A stretch of 64,000 nucleotides of DNA from Rhizobium sp. C1 (GCF_021026335.1 NZ_JAJNCY010000001.1:806001-870000); one strand, 5' to 3'; positions 38,180 to 48,696 are shown, counted from the first letter of the stretch. Numbers and translations: made by a program. Notes: a model not told the origin generated them from the letters alone.

Positions 38180-39142
38180 ATGGCGGACGTTACCGGACTT
38201 GTGCTGCCATTCTTCGGGCTGATCCTGATCGGCTATTTGGTGGCGAAGTGCAAGCCCATGCCGGCCGAGGCGCTGGGCTGGCTCAATGTCTTTATCGTCT
38301 ATGTTTCACTGCCGGCGCTTTTCTTCAAGCTGATCTCGAGAACACCGGTCGAGCAGCTGACGCGCTTCGATTTCATCGTCACGGATATTGGGACGACCTA
38401 CGCGGTCTTCGTGGTGATCTTTGCGATCGGCTGGCTGGGCCGCGATTCGAGCGTGCCGGAGGCGACGGTTCAGGGGCTGGCGGCCGCCTATGGCAATATC
38501 GGCTACATGGGGCCGGGGCTTGCGCTTCTCGCCTTTGGCGAGCGGGCGGCAGTTCCGGTCGCGCTGATCTTCTGCTTTGAAAACATGCTGCATTTCATCG
38601 TCGCGCCGGCGCTCATTTCGCTCGGCGGAAAGGGACAGCGGTCAGCCCGGCTCGTGGCACAGGACGTGCTGCTCCGGATCGTGCTGCATCCTTTCATCAT
38701 CGCAACAGCCATCGGTTTCGTCGCTGCGGCTATGCATTTTCAGCCGCCGATACCGCTTGGCAGGCTGATTGACTATCTTGCACAGGCAGCCGCCCCGTGC
38801 GCGCTCTTTGCCATGGGGGTCACGTTGGCGCTGCGTCCCTTGAAGCGGATCCCGGCAGAAATCGTCTATATCGTCCCTGCAAAGTTGATCGTGTTGCCGA
38901 CGCTCATGTATCTGAGCCTCAGTGCCGCGGGCAACTTCGATCATGTCTGGATACAGACGGCTGTCCTGCTTGCTGCATTGCCGACCGCGACCAATGTCTT
39001 CGTGATCGGCCAGCAATATGACGTATGGCAGGAAAAAGCCTCAGCAACCGTGCTGATCACGACGCTCTTTTCCGTGCTGACCGTGTCGGTCCTGCTGTAT
39101 CTGATGCGATCAGGCACGCTTCCGGGCGATCTTTTCCCGTAG
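38180..39142 (+). CDS. AEC (auxin efflux carrier) family transporter
   Basis: This 320-residue, approximately 10-helix membrane protein has the AEC family N-terminus (VLPFFGLILIGYLVAK, WLNVFIVYVSLPALFF) and the central AAYGNIGYMGPGLALLAFG motif. AEC proteins move organic acids or similar anions; the substrate is not known. GGGGGCAGGAC precedes the ATG. Its last 33 bases overlap the 3' end of the convergent UbiH-type gene. Confidence 0.9.
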   Translation: MADVTGLVLPFFGLILIGYLVAKCKPMPAEALGWLNVFIVYVSLPALFFKLISRTPVEQLTRFDFIVTDIGTTYAVFVVIFAIGWLGRDSSVPEATVQGLAAAYGNIGYMGPGLALLAFGERAAVPVALIFCFENMLHFIVAPALISLGGKGQRSARLVAQDVLLRIVLHPFIIATAIGFVAAAMHFQPPIPLGRLIDYLAQAAAPCALFAMGVTLALRPLKRIPAEIVYIVPAKLIVLPTLMYLSLSAAGNFDHVWIQTAVLLAALPTATNVFVIGQQYDVWQEKASATVLITTLFSVLTVSVLLYLMRSGTLPGDLFP

Positions 39143-40327
39143 GCCCGACGATAGGCCTTGAAGCCCCCGGCCCGGCGCGACCCCTTCCTGCATGACGAGA
39201 TTGCGTAATGGCGGCAACAGGTCGAGCAGGTGGAGCCCTGCGGCGCGCACCAGCTGCACGGGCAGAAAATTGGACAAAAGCGAGCGGTTGAGCAGATCAA
39301 CGCTCGCTGTGCGGCTGAGCACGTCGGGCCGGCGATTGCGGTCAAAGGCGTCACCCACAGGCTTGGGGCCTTCATGATCGCGCTTCATGCCGAGAAGATC
39401 GCAGAGCGCGATGATGTCGCGCAGGCTCAGATTCAGTCCCTGCGCGCCGATCGGCGGGAAAGCGTGGGACGCCTCGCCGATGAGCGCCAGACGGCCCTTT
39501 CCGAAGCGATCGGCCGTCATGCCGGAAAGCGGCCAGGCCTGCGGGTTTCCTTCCAGCGTCACCTTGCCGAGCATCGACTGCATGCGCGTTTCGATGCGGC
39601 GGCTGATCTCCTCATGAGACAATGCCAGAAACGCCTCGGCTTCCGCCGGTGCCTGCACCCAGACAAGGCTGGAGTGCTGTCCGGGCAGGGGAACCTGCGT
39701 GAAGGGGCCCGTCGGCGTATGGAATTCGGTCGAGACATTGCCATGCGGGATCGTGTGGGCAAAGTTCAGCACCACGGCCGTCTGCGGATAGGACCAGCGA
39801 CGGACAGTGATGCCAGCGGCCTCGCGGAGAAGGGATTTGCGCCCATCGGCTGCGGCAACGAAACCCGCCACGATGGTTCGTCCATCCTCCAGACTGATGA
39901 CGACGCAATCATCCCGGACGTCTGCACCGGCGATACGGCCCTCGATGGACTCGATCCTGTCATTGTCGGCAATGATCTTGCCAAGCACGTTCAGCGCGGC
40001 GGAATTGGGGAAATTGTAGCCAAAGGCTTCGAGACCGATTTCAGAGGCCCGGAAGGGAACGGTCGGCGCGCGGAAAAGCCTGCCCGTGCCGTCAATGATC
40101 TGCATCGTCTTCAGGCCGGCGGCATGACCGGACAGGGCGCCCCAGACGCCGAGGCCTTCGAGAAAGGCGATGGACTGATCCATCAGCGCCGTGGTTCTGC
40201 CGTCCTGGCTCTCGCCGGCGGGGCCGATGATTGCGACGGAGTAACCCAGTCTGGCCAGTGCGATTGCCGCGATGCGTCCGGCGAGGCCATTGCCGGCGAC
40301 GGCGATGTCAAAGCGTTCCATGGTCAT
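39110..40327 (-). CDS. UbiH/UbiF/COQ6-family FAD monooxygenase
   Basis: This 405-residue flavoprotein hydroxylase belongs to the ubiquinone biosynthesis group. The FAD dinucleotide motif is VAGNGLAGRIAAIALARLGY. The DG motif is FVAAADGRKSLLR, and the second FAD motif, GRLALIGEASHAFPPIGAQGLNLSLRD, is typical. It probably adds one of the ring hydroxyls of ubiquinone; which position cannot be told. Convergent with the AEC gene with a 33-base overlap at the 3' ends. Confidence 0.9.
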   Translation of the reverse strand: MTMERFDIAVAGNGLAGRIAAIALARLGYSVAIIGPAGESQDGRTTALMDQSIAFLEGLGVWGALSGHAAGLKTMQIIDGTGRLFRAPTVPFRASEIGLEAFGYNFPNSAALNVLGKIIADNDRIESIEGRIAGADVRDDCVVISLEDGRTIVAGFVAAADGRKSLLREAAGITVRRWSYPQTAVVLNFAHTIPHGNVSTEFHTPTGPFTQVPLPGQHSSLVWVQAPAEAEAFLALSHEEISRRIETRMQSMLGKVTLEGNPQAWPLSGMTADRFGKGRLALIGEASHAFPPIGAQGLNLSLRDIIALCDLLGMKRDHEGPKPVGDAFDRNRRPDVLSRTASVDLLNRSLLSNFLPVQLVRAAGLHLLDLLPPLRNLVMQEGVAPGRGLQGLSSGLREKIARKRA

Positions 40328-40486
40328 AAGCCTTCAGATTTCATAGATTGCCCAAATATATAGAGGGCCAGCCGCATCGCTGCCATGCTTTTTGCGAAGA
40401 CTGGAAACTTATTTTCCGCGACATCTTGTATCGTCCTCGTGATTTAGGACAATGCAGACGTTGCTTGAGGTGGAAACGGCGAATCA

Positions 40487-41218
40487 ATGAAAATCTTCAA
40501 TTACCGGCGCGTCCCCTACGCGGAAATCCGCGCCTTCTCCGTTCACATCCTGACGGCCTCCGGGTCGTTTCTCGCGTTCCTCGGGGTTGTCGCCGCTGCC
40601 GAACATCGCTTTGTCGACATGTTCTGGTGGCTCGGTCTTGCGCTTGCCGTTGACGGCATTGATGGACCGATCGCACGGAAAGTGCGCGTGAAGGAAGTGC
40701 TGCCGAACTGGTCGGGCGATACACTCGATAATGTGATCGACTATGTCACCTATGTTCTGCTTCCGGCCTTTGCGCTTTATCAGAGCCATATGATCGGTGT
40801 GCCGTGGTCCTTTGTGGCCGCCGGCCTGATCGTGGTGTCGAGCGCCATCTACTACGCCGACATGGGCATGAAGACGGAGGAAAACTTCTTTTCCGGCTTC
40901 CCGGTCGTCTGGAACATGGTCGTCTTCACGCTTTTCGTCATCAAGGCGAGCGAGATCACGGCATTTGCGGTTGTTGCGGTGTCGGTCTTCCTGACATTCC
41001 TGCCGATCAACTTCCTTCACCCGGTTCGCGTCAAGCGCCTGCGCCCCCTGAACCTCACTGTCTTTGCGATCTGGTCTGTGCTGAGCGTCGCCGCGCTGCT
41101 CCTGCATTTCGAATCGCCGCAATGGCTGGTCTGGGGTGTGGTGATCAGCGGGCTTTATCTTTACGTCATCGGGGCGGTCTTGCAGGCCTTCCCGTCGCTC
41201 GGACGGACGGATGACTGA
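40487..41218 (+). CDS. pcs: Phosphatidylcholine synthase
   Basis: This 243-residue, multi-helix CDP-alcohol phosphotransferase condenses CDP-diacylglycerol with choline to make phosphatidylcholine, a pathway found in rhizobia and some pathogens. The modified catalytic signature is DGIDGPIARKVRV with the following GDTLDNVIDY. About seven membrane helices are visible. It lies divergently from the UbiH gene. Its stop overlaps a possible ATG of the next gene by one base. Confidence 0.96.
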   Translation: MKIFNYRRVPYAEIRAFSVHILTASGSFLAFLGVVAAAEHRFVDMFWWLGLALAVDGIDGPIARKVRVKEVLPNWSGDTLDNVIDYVTYVLLPAFALYQSHMIGVPWSFVAAGLIVVSSAIYYADMGMKTEENFFSGFPVVWNMVVFTLFVIKASEITAFAVVAVSVFLTFLPINFLHPVRVKRLRPLNLTVFAIWSVLSVAALLLHFESPQWLVWGVVISGLYLYVIGAVLQAFPSLGRTDD

Positions 41219-41238
41219 TGGGAAACAGGGGCTTATCG

Positions 41239-42315
41239 ATGAGCTTGTTTGCAAAAGCCGGCGCGACGGCGGCGCTTTTCCTGTCGGTGAGCATGGCCCA
41301 GGCGGCCGACAAGCCGAAGATCTGCTTCGTCTATCCCGGCCCTAGAACCGATGGCGGCTGGTCGCAGGCCCAGGAGCGCGGCCGGCTGGAGGTCGAGCGA
41401 CAGTTCGGCGATCGCGTCGAGACGAGCTTTAGCGAGAACGTGCCCGAGAGCGCTGCCGCTCTGCCGGTCTTCGACAAGCTGGCCGCGTCGGGCTGCAACA
41501 TGATCTTCGCCACCGCGTTCGGCTATATGGACGCGGTTCTGGCCGCCGCCGGCAAGTATCCTGCGGTTCGCTTCGAGCATCTTGGCGGCTTCAAGACCAC
41601 GCGCAACGTCGCCGTCTACAATGCGCGTTTCTATGAAGGACGCTATCTGACGGGGCGAATCGCGGCGAAGATGTCGAAGTCGGGGCAGGCGGCCTATATC
41701 GCCCCCTTTCCCATCCCTGAAGTGATGCAGGGGATCAATGCGTTCGAGCTTGGGGCGCAATCGATCGATCCGCGGTTCAAGACAAAGGTTTACTGGACCG
41801 GAAGCTGGTTCGCCCCGGAGAAGGAAGCCAAGGCCGCGCGTGACGCTGCAGCGGACGGCATCGACATTATCACCCAGCAAACGGATTCGACCGCGCCCAT
41901 GCAGGTGGCCGAGACCAGCAATCTGCGCGCTTTCGGCTATGGCAACGACCTGAGCCGCATCGGTCAGCTCGCGCAGCTGACGGCAATCGTCTACAACTGG
42001 GGTGCCTATGACACCGCCCGCGTGAAGGCCTATCTCGACGGAAGTTGGGCCGGTGAGGTAAATTGGGAAGGGCTCTCCTCCGGAATCTTCACCATGGCGC
42101 CTTACCGCAACATGCCGGCCGATATTCTCAAGTTCGCCCAGTCGAGCGAGCAGAAGATTGCAAGCGGCGTGCTGAGGCCCTTCCATGGACCGGTGCGCAC
42201 CCAGGCGAGCAAGACCTGGCTGAAGAAGAACGAAAACGCGCCCGACAGCGTTCTACTGTCGATGGATTTTCTTGTTCTTGGCGTCGTCGGGGAGATCCCG
42301 AAGACCGCGCAATAA
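41239..42315 (+). CDS. BMP-family (PnrA-like) ABC transporter substrate-binding protein
   Basis: This 358-residue protein has a Sec signal peptide ([20 protein letters not shown]) followed by [23 protein letters not shown], the basic-membrane-protein/PnrA family N-terminus. These proteins bind nucleosides or purine-like ligands. The ATG at 41239 has CAGGGG upstream; an ATG at 41218 overlapping the pcs stop is also possible. No ATPase or permease genes are next to it, so it is an orphan binding protein here. Confidence 0.88.
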   Translation: MSLFAKAGATAALFLSVSMAQAADKPKICFVYPGPRTDGGWSQAQERGRLEVERQFGDRVETSFSENVPESAAALPVFDKLAASGCNMIFATAFGYMDAVLAAAGKYPAVRFEHLGGFKTTRNVAVYNARFYEGRYLTGRIAAKMSKSGQAAYIAPFPIPEVMQGINAFELGAQSIDPRFKTKVYWTGSWFAPEKEAKAARDAAADGIDIITQQTDSTAPMQVAETSNLRAFGYGNDLSRIGQLAQLTAIVYNWGAYDTARVKAYLDGSWAGEVNWEGLSSGIFTMAPYRNMPADILKFAQSSEQKIASGVLRPFHGPVRTQASKTWLKKNENAPDSVLLSMDFLVLGVVGEIPKTAQ

Positions 42316-42316
42316 G

Positions 42317-42336
42317 CCGCATCTGCTGCGGATTTT
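42317..42336 (+). terminator. Weak hairpin between the BMP gene and glmU
   Basis: CCGCA (42317-42321) and TGCGG (42327-42331) form a short stem followed by ATTTT, directly after the BMP-gene stop. The stem is only five pairs, so termination may be partial. Confidence 0.3.
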
Positions 42337-42400
42337 GCAATCGGGGACGAGTCTGCTAGAGCGGGCAGCATACACGTTACCCCCGGAGCCCATGATCGCC

Positions 42401-43765
42401 ATGACCCGCACCTGCCTCGCCGTTGTTCTCGCCGCTGGCGAAAGCACCCGCATGAAATCCTCGTTGAGCAAGGTCCTGCATCCCATCGGCGGTTTGCCGA
42501 TGATCGGCCATGTCACCGCCAATCTGAAAGCCGCCGGCATTGCCGATGTGGCTCTGGTCGTCGGGCGGGACGCGGCGAGGGTGGAGGCTGCCGCCGCACA
42601 GGACGGCGTTTCCGTTGAAAGCCATGTTCAAACGGAGCGACTTGGAACCGGCCATGCCGTGCTTGCCGCCACAACGGCAATTGCGCGCGGTTATGATGAC
42701 GTCGTCGTCGTCTTTGGCGATACGCCGCTGGTCGAGCCTGACACGTTGAGCCGAGCGCGCGCCGGCCTGACAGAAGGCTATGATGTTGTCGTCATCGGCT
42801 TCGAGGCCGCGGACCCCACGGGCTACGGCAGGCTGCTGACCAAGGACGGGGAGCTGCTGGCAATCCGCGAGCATAAGGATGCCAGCGAGGAAGAGCGCAA
42901 GGTTACGCTGTGCAATGGCGGCATGATGGCTATCAACGGCCGTCGTGCGCTGGAACTGCTGGGCAAGATCGGCAATACCAATGCCAAGGGCGAATATTAC
43001 CTGACCGACATCGTCGAGGTCGCCCGTGCCCATGGCGGCAAGGCCATGGCGATCGTGGCCCCCGAGGACGAACTCGCCGGCTGCAACACACGGGCTGAAC
43101 TGGCCGAGCTCGAAGCACTCTGGCAGAAGCGCCGCCGCCTCGAGATCATGCTGTCCGGCGTGACCATGATTGCCCCGGAAACAGTCTTTCTGTCGCATGA
43201 TACCGTGATAGGACAGGATGCGCTGATCGAGCCGAATGTCGTTTTCGGCCCGGGCGTCACGGTGGAGGGCGGTGCGGTCGTCCACGCCTTCAGCCATCTT
43301 GAGGGCGCCCATGTGTCGGCGGGTGCCACGGTCGGTCCGTTTGCGCGGTTGCGTCCGGGTGCCAATCTGGGCCCGGATTCCAAGGTCGGCAATTTCTGCG
43401 AGGTCAAGAAGGGCGAGATCGGCAAGGGCGCAAAGGTCAATCATCTGACCTATATCGGTGATGCGACCGTGGGCGCCGGCGCCAATATCGGCGCCGGGAC
43501 GATCACCTGCAATTATGACGGCGTGAACAAGCATCAAACCGAGATCGGCGAAAACGCCTTTATCGGCTCGAACTCGTCTCTGGTCGCGCCCGTCAGAGTC
43601 GGCAATGGGGCCTATGTGGCCTCCGGCAGCGTCATCACATCCGATGTCCCTGACGATGCGCTGGCGCTCGGCCGCGCGCGGCAGGAAACGAAACCGGGCA
43701 GGGCGAAGCTGATCCGTGAACGCATTCAGGCCATTCGCGCGGCGCTCAAGGCCGCAAAGGGCTGA
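42401..43765 (+). CDS. glmU: Bifunctional GlmU: N-acetylglucosamine-1-phosphate uridyltransferase and glucosamine-1-phosphate acetyltransferase
   Basis: This 454-residue enzyme makes UDP-GlcNAc for peptidoglycan and lipopolysaccharide. The N-terminal uridyltransferase has [18 protein letters not shown] and GDTPLV. The C-terminal left-handed beta helix has hexapeptide repeats and the acetyltransferase motifs [13 protein letters not shown] and [13 protein letters not shown]. The start at 42401 ([13 protein letters not shown]) matches the usual N-terminus. It is followed by glmS. Confidence 0.97.
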   Translation: MTRTCLAVVLAAGESTRMKSSLSKVLHPIGGLPMIGHVTANLKAAGIADVALVVGRDAARVEAAAAQDGVSVESHVQTERLGTGHAVLAATTAIARGYDDVVVVFGDTPLVEPDTLSRARAGLTEGYDVVVIGFEAADPTGYGRLLTKDGELLAIREHKDASEEERKVTLCNGGMMAINGRRALELLGKIGNTNAKGEYYLTDIVEVARAHGGKAMAIVAPEDELAGCNTRAELAELEALWQKRRRLEIMLSGVTMIAPETVFLSHDTVIGQDALIEPNVVFGPGVTVEGGAVVHAFSHLEGAHVSAGATVGPFARLRPGANLGPDSKVGNFCEVKKGEIGKGAKVNHLTYIGDATVGAGANIGAGTITCNYDGVNKHQTEIGENAFIGSNSSLVAPVRVGNGAYVASGSVITSDVPDDALALGRARQETKPGRAKLIRERIQAIRAALKAAKG

Positions 43766-43869
43766 TTTATATTAACATGCGTTTCCGAAAGTGACCTGCT
43801 GGCCGATTGCACATTTGGCCGAATCCGCTAGGAAATCGCCTCGATATCAATTGCTGGAGTTTGCAGCGC

Positions 43870-45696
43870 ATGTGCGGAATTGTCGGAATTGTCGGTCGCG
43901 AACCCGTTGCGGGGCGCCTTGTCGAAGCGCTGAAGCGCCTCGAATATCGCGGCTATGATTCCGCAGGCGTCGCCACGATCGATCACGGCAAGCTCGACCG
44001 CCGCCGCGCCGAAGGCAAACTCTTCAATCTGGAAAAGGTGCTCGACGAGAACCCGCTTTCCGGCAATATCGGCATCGCCCACACCCGCTGGGCCACGCAT
44101 GGCGCGCCTACGGTGGGCAATGCCCATCCACATTTCGTCGGTAATGTCGCTATCGTTCATAACGGCATCATCGAGAACTTTGCCGAACTCAAGGAAGAGC
44201 TGATCGCCGGCGGTGCGGTCTTCGCATCGCAGACGGATACGGAAGTCGTCGCGCAGCTCGTGGCCCGTGAAATCGCCTCCGGAAAGCCGAAGCGCGCTGC
44301 CGTTCAGTCCGTTCTGAAGCGGCTGCAGGGCGCGTATGCGCTGGCGCTTATCTTCGCTGACGAGGCCGACACGATCATGGCGGCCCGCTCGGGTCCGCCG
44401 CTCGCCGTCGGTTATGGCAAGGGCGAAATGTACATGGGCTCGGACGCCATTGCGCTGTCGCCCTTCACCAACCAGATTTCCTATCTGCAGGACGGCGACT
44501 GGGCGATCCTGAGCAAGAATGGCGTCGAAATCATGGACTTCGACGGCAACCCCGTAGAGCGCCCGAAGCAGATTTCGGCAGCGACGGCTTATGTCGTCGA
44601 CAAAGGCAATCACCGCCACTTCATGGAAAAGGAAATCTACGAGCAGCCGGAAGTCATTTCCCATGCGCTCGGCAACTATATCGATTTCGGCACGGCCAAG
44701 GTACGTGACGTGACGGGCGCGATCGATTTCTCAGGGATCGACCGACTGGCAATTTCGGCTTGTGGCACGGCCTATCTGGCCGGCCTCGTCTCCAAATACT
44801 GGTTCGAACGGCTGGCGCGTCTGCCGGTCGAAATCGATGTGGCCTCCGAATTCCGCTATCGCGAAATGCCGCTGTCGAAGACTGGCGCGGCCCTGTTCAT
44901 CTCGCAGTCCGGCGAGACGGCCGACACGCTCGCCTCGCTGCGCTATTGCAAGCAGGAAGGCCTGAAGATCGGCGCGGTCGTGAATGTGAAGGAATCCACA
45001 ATCGCCCGCGAATCCGACGCCGTTTTCCCGATCATGGCCGGGCCCGAGATCGGCGTTGCCTCGACCAAGGCCTTCACCTGCCAGCTGACGGCGCTTGCCG
45101 CGCTCGCCATCGGTGCGGCGCGCGCGCGCGGAACGATGACCGAGGCGGAAGAGGTCGCAGCCGTCCGCCACCTCATCGAGATGCCGCGCGTCATGAGCGC
45201 GGTGCTGAACTCCATCCAGCCGCAGATCGAAACGCTTGCCCGTGACCTGTCGAAATGCCGCGACGTGCTCTATCTCGGCCGTGGCACCAGCTATCCGCTG
45301 GCGTTGGAAGGCGCGCTGAAGCTCAAGGAAATCTCCTATATCCATGCCGAAGGTTATGCTGCAGGCGAATTGAAGCACGGACCGATCGCACTGATCGACG
45401 AGGACATGCCGGTCATTGTCATTGCTCCGCATGACCGCTTCTTCGAAAAGACGGTGTCGAACATGCAGGAAGTCGCGGCGCGCGGCGGCCGGATCGTGTT
45501 CATCACCGACGCGAAGGGCGCGGCCGCTTCCACGCTGGAGACCGTGGCGACCATCGTGCTTCCGGAGGTCGACGAGATCATCTCTCCGATGATCTATTCG
45601 CTCCCCGTCCAGCTGATTGCCTACCACACGGCCGTCTTCATGGGCACCGATGTGGATCAGCCGCGGAACCTTGCCAAGTCGGTCACGGTCGAGTGA
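43870..45696 (+). CDS. glmS: Glutamine-fructose-6-phosphate aminotransferase
   Basis: This 608-residue enzyme makes glucosamine 6-phosphate from fructose 6-phosphate and glutamine. The N-terminal Ntn amidotransferase begins MCGIVGIVG with the catalytic Cys at position 2. The C-terminal isomerase has two SIS domains (FISQSGETADT) and ends LAKSVTVE. It lies 104 bases after glmU, forming a UDP-GlcNAc pathway pair. GGAG precedes the ATG. Confidence 0.98.
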   Translation: MCGIVGIVGREPVAGRLVEALKRLEYRGYDSAGVATIDHGKLDRRRAEGKLFNLEKVLDENPLSGNIGIAHTRWATHGAPTVGNAHPHFVGNVAIVHNGIIENFAELKEELIAGGAVFASQTDTEVVAQLVAREIASGKPKRAAVQSVLKRLQGAYALALIFADEADTIMAARSGPPLAVGYGKGEMYMGSDAIALSPFTNQISYLQDGDWAILSKNGVEIMDFDGNPVERPKQISAATAYVVDKGNHRHFMEKEIYEQPEVISHALGNYIDFGTAKVRDVTGAIDFSGIDRLAISACGTAYLAGLVSKYWFERLARLPVEIDVASEFRYREMPLSKTGAALFISQSGETADTLASLRYCKQEGLKIGAVVNVKESTIARESDAVFPIMAGPEIGVASTKAFTCQLTALAALAIGAARARGTMTEAEEVAAVRHLIEMPRVMSAVLNSIQPQIETLARDLSKCRDVLYLGRGTSYPLALEGALKLKEISYIHAEGYAAGELKHGPIALIDEDMPVIVIAPHDRFFEKTVSNMQEVAARGGRIVFITDAKGAAASTLETVATIVLPEVDEIISPMIYSLPVQLIAYHTAVFMGTDVDQPRNLAKSVTVE

Positions 45697-45703
45697 CCTT
45701 CTT

Positions 45704-45727
45704 CGGCGCAGGGGCGACCCTGCGCCG
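45704..45727 (+). terminator. Probable terminator hairpin after glmS
   Basis: A perfect 10-bp stem, CGGCGCAGGG/CCCTGCGCCG, closes a GCGA tetraloop just after the glmS stop. There is no T tract after it, so it could instead be an RNA-stability hairpin. Confidence 0.5.
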
Positions 45728-45890
45728 AGTAGCCGGTCGGCCGCGTCCAGGGCCGCACGGGCCTGTAATCGACAAGCCTGAAAATCGTCAAGACCGCGCT
45801 TGCCACGCCGCTACGGCTTGGGGCATTCTTTTGCAATGCGGTATGATTTGCCGTCAATGATCCAGCATTCTGAAAGGCTTGCGACGCGCA

Positions 45891-46574
45891 ATGTCCGAAG
45901 CTCCGAAACGCGAATTCCTCGCGACCCGCATCAGAAACAACTTCCTGACCGGACTGATCATCTGCGCACCGCTCGCCATTACCATCTGGCTCACATGGTC
46001 CTTCGTGCAATGGGCGGATAGCTGGGTCAACCCCTACATCCCGGCGCGTTACAACCCCGAACAGTTCCTGCCTTTCGCCATTCCGGGCTTCGGTCTTCTG
46101 GTTGCGATGATCTTCATCACGCTGGTCGGATTTCTGGCCAAGAACCTGATCGGCCGGTCCATCGTCCGCTTCGGCGAGTCCATCCTGCACCGGATGCCGC
46201 TGGTTCGGACCCTTTACAAGAGCCTGAAGCAGATCTTCGAGACCGTGCTCAACGAGCACTCGACCTCGTTCCGAAAGGTTGGCCTGGTGGAGTTTCCGTC
46301 ACCCGGCATGTGGACCATGGGCTTCATTTCGTCCGACGTGAAAGGCGAGATCGCCTTTCGCCTTTCCGAGGCGGGGGAGGAAATTGTCACCGTGTTCATT
46401 CCGCCGACCCCTGTGCCGACGGCAGGCTTCCTGCTCTTCGTGCCGAAGTCGAAGATACGCATGCTGGATATGAGCGTCGAGGATGCAACCAAATTCCTGA
46501 TTTCCGGCGGTCTGGTGACGCCGGATTATGTTCTGGAGCAGAGCGCCGAGACGCCCAGCAAGGCAACCGCCTGA
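45891..46574 (+). CDS. DUF502 membrane protein
   Basis: This 227-residue protein has two N-terminal membrane helices (FLTGLIICAPLAITIWLTW and AIPGFGLLVAMIFITLVGFLA), then the conserved MPLVRTLYKSLKQIFETVL and FIPPTPVPTAGFLLFVPKSK stretches of DUF502. The function of the family is not known. It is convergent with recG, with 16 bases between the stops. Confidence 0.9.
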   Translation: MSEAPKREFLATRIRNNFLTGLIICAPLAITIWLTWSFVQWADSWVNPYIPARYNPEQFLPFAIPGFGLLVAMIFITLVGFLAKNLIGRSIVRFGESILHRMPLVRTLYKSLKQIFETVLNEHSTSFRKVGLVEFPSPGMWTMGFISSDVKGEIAFRLSEAGEEIVTVFIPPTPVPTAGFLLFVPKSKIRMLDMSVEDATKFLISGGLVTPDYVLEQSAETPSKATA

Positions 46575-46590
46575 GCCAGCGTCGGGAAGT

Positions 46591-48696
46591 TCATCCCGCG
46601 CGCAGGAAGCGGATCGCCTCATCGCGCCGGTGGAAATAGAGCAGTTCCCGAATGCGGTCGCCGCGTTCGCCTTCGAGGTTCGGGTCCTTGGTCAGGATAT
46701 AGGCCGCGTCCTTGCGCGCCATCTCGAGCAGATCGCCATGGGCCTCAAGGCTAGCCAGATGGAAGCCGGGCGTGCCGGACTGGCGGGTGCCGAGAAGCTC
46801 GCCTTCGCCACGCAGCTTCAGGTCTTCCTCGGCAATCAGGAAGCCGTCCTCTGTCTCCCGCATGATGTTGAGCCGGGCGCGACCGTTCTCACTCAGCGGC
46901 CCCTTGTAGAGGAGCAGGCAGGTCGAGGCCTCGTCGCCACGGCCGACACGGCCGCGCAACTGATGCAGCTGGGCGAGGCCGAAGCGTTCGGCATGTTCGA
47001 TGACCATGATCGTCGCGTCCGGGACATCGACGCCGACCTCGATGACGGTGGTGGCAACGAGAAGGCGGGTCTGGCCGCTCTTGAAGAGCGCCATGGCTTC
47101 GTCCTTCTCCGCGGCCGTCATGCGGCCATGGACGAGGCCGATGCGCTGGCCAAGCGCCTTGGTCAGAACCGCGTGCCGCTCCTCCGCCGACATGAGATCG
47201 GAAACATCGGACTCCTCCACCAACGGGCAGATCCAGTAGGCCTTTTTTCCCTCAGCGGTGGCAGCACGCAGCCGCTCGACGATATCACTCAGGCGCTCCA
47301 TGGGAATGACCGCGGTCTGGATCGGCTTGCGGCCTGCCGGCTTTTCGGTGAGCTTGGAGACATCCATGTCGCCGAAAGCCGCGAGCACGAGCGTACGCGG
47401 GATCGGCGTCGCCGTCATCACCAGCATATGCGGTGACAGCCCCTTGGCTGTGAGGCGCAGCCGTTGATGCACCCCGAAGCGATGCTGCTCATCAACGACG
47501 GCCAGCAGGAGATTTGCATAGTTCACGTTATCCTGAAACAGCGCATGCGTGCCGATCACGATCTTCGCTTCTCCGCTTTCGATCCTTTCCAGCGCCTCCC
47601 GACGCTCTGCCGCCTTCATCTTGCCCGTCAGGAGAATAACGGAAATATCTGTATTCAAAGTATATTTCTGTATCGTTTCAAGATGTTGCCGCGCCAGAAT
47701 TTCGGTCGGCGCCATCAGCACGGCCTGACCGCCGGCCTCGACCGCCGCCGCCATCGCCATGAGCGCCACAGCCGTCTTGCCCGAGCCGACATCACCCTGC
47801 AAAAGCCTGAGCATCCGCTGGTCGCCGGCCATGTCTTCCAGCACGGCTTTAACGGCGGACTCCTGGCTTCCCGTGAGCGAGAAGGGCATGGCGCGGCGGA
47901 TCCGCAAGGAAAGTTCACCCGTTGCATGAACCGGAATGCCGGCCGCCTTGCGCAGCCTTTGGCGAACCAGCGCCAGCGAGATCTGCCCGGCGAGAAATTC
48001 GTCATAGGCGAGCCTGCGGCGAGCTGGCGCCTGCAAGTCGAGGTCGGCGGCGTCGCGCGGATGGTGGAGACGCTCGAAGCTCTCCTTGACCGAGGGAAAG
48101 CTGTGTTTGGCGGTCAGCGAGGCATCGAGCCATTCGGGGAGATCGGGCAGGCGCTCGACGGCCGCCTCGATTGTCTTGCGAAGCGCCTTGGGCGACAAGC
48201 CCGCGGTCATCGGGTAGACCGGCTCGACCAGCGGCAGCTTGTCAATGTCTTCGACCGTCGCTGCATAATCGGGATGGACCATGGAAGGGCGGCCATTGAA
48301 CCAGTTAACCTTGCCAGAGACGATGACATCCTGGCCAACGGGCAGGGCTTTCTCCAACCAATTACCCTTGGTCCGGAAATAGGTGAGCGCCAGTTCGCCC
48401 GTGTCGTCATGGATGAAAACGCGGTAGGGGGCGGAGGCGTTGCCGCGCGGCGGTGGCTGGTGGCGGTCGACGAAACCCTTGATCGTGACGATGGCGCCTT
48501 CAGGAGCAAGCGCAATGCCCGGCTGGTTACGCCGGTCAATCAGTGAAGACGGAACATGAAGAATGATGTCCAAGACCCTGGAATCGTAGATATTTTCGCG
48601 ATCCAGAAGCTTCGCATAAAGCTCTCCGGTGCGCGGCCCTATGCCGGGCAGCGTGGACAGTGGCGCAAAAAGCGGATCGAGGATTGCGGGTCTCAT
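46591..48696 (-). CDS. recG: ATP-dependent DNA helicase RecG
   Basis: This 701-residue helicase remodels stalled replication forks and branched DNA. The N-terminal wedge domain carries LPGIGPRTGELYAKLL. Helicase motifs are I QGDVGSGKTAVAL, Ia LMAPTEILARQH, II VVDEQHRFG, III TATPIPRTL, V TTVIEVGVDVP and VI QLRGRVGRG. The ATG at 48696 gives the usual MRPAILDPLF start. The gene is divergent from sdhE. Confidence 0.97.
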   Translation of the reverse strand: MRPAILDPLFAPLSTLPGIGPRTGELYAKLLDRENIYDSRVLDIILHVPSSLIDRRNQPGIALAPEGAIVTIKGFVDRHQPPPRGNASAPYRVFIHDDTGELALTYFRTKGNWLEKALPVGQDVIVSGKVNWFNGRPSMVHPDYAATVEDIDKLPLVEPVYPMTAGLSPKALRKTIEAAVERLPDLPEWLDASLTAKHSFPSVKESFERLHHPRDAADLDLQAPARRRLAYDEFLAGQISLALVRQRLRKAAGIPVHATGELSLRIRRAMPFSLTGSQESAVKAVLEDMAGDQRMLRLLQGDVGSGKTAVALMAMAAAVEAGGQAVLMAPTEILARQHLETIQKYTLNTDISVILLTGKMKAAERREALERIESGEAKIVIGTHALFQDNVNYANLLLAVVDEQHRFGVHQRLRLTAKGLSPHMLVMTATPIPRTLVLAAFGDMDVSKLTEKPAGRKPIQTAVIPMERLSDIVERLRAATAEGKKAYWICPLVEESDVSDLMSAEERHAVLTKALGQRIGLVHGRMTAAEKDEAMALFKSGQTRLLVATTVIEVGVDVPDATIMVIEHAERFGLAQLHQLRGRVGRGDEASTCLLLYKGPLSENGRARLNIMRETEDGFLIAEEDLKLRGEGELLGTRQSGTPGFHLASLEAHGDLLEMARKDAAYILTKDPNLEGERGDRIRELLYFHRRDEAIRFLRAG

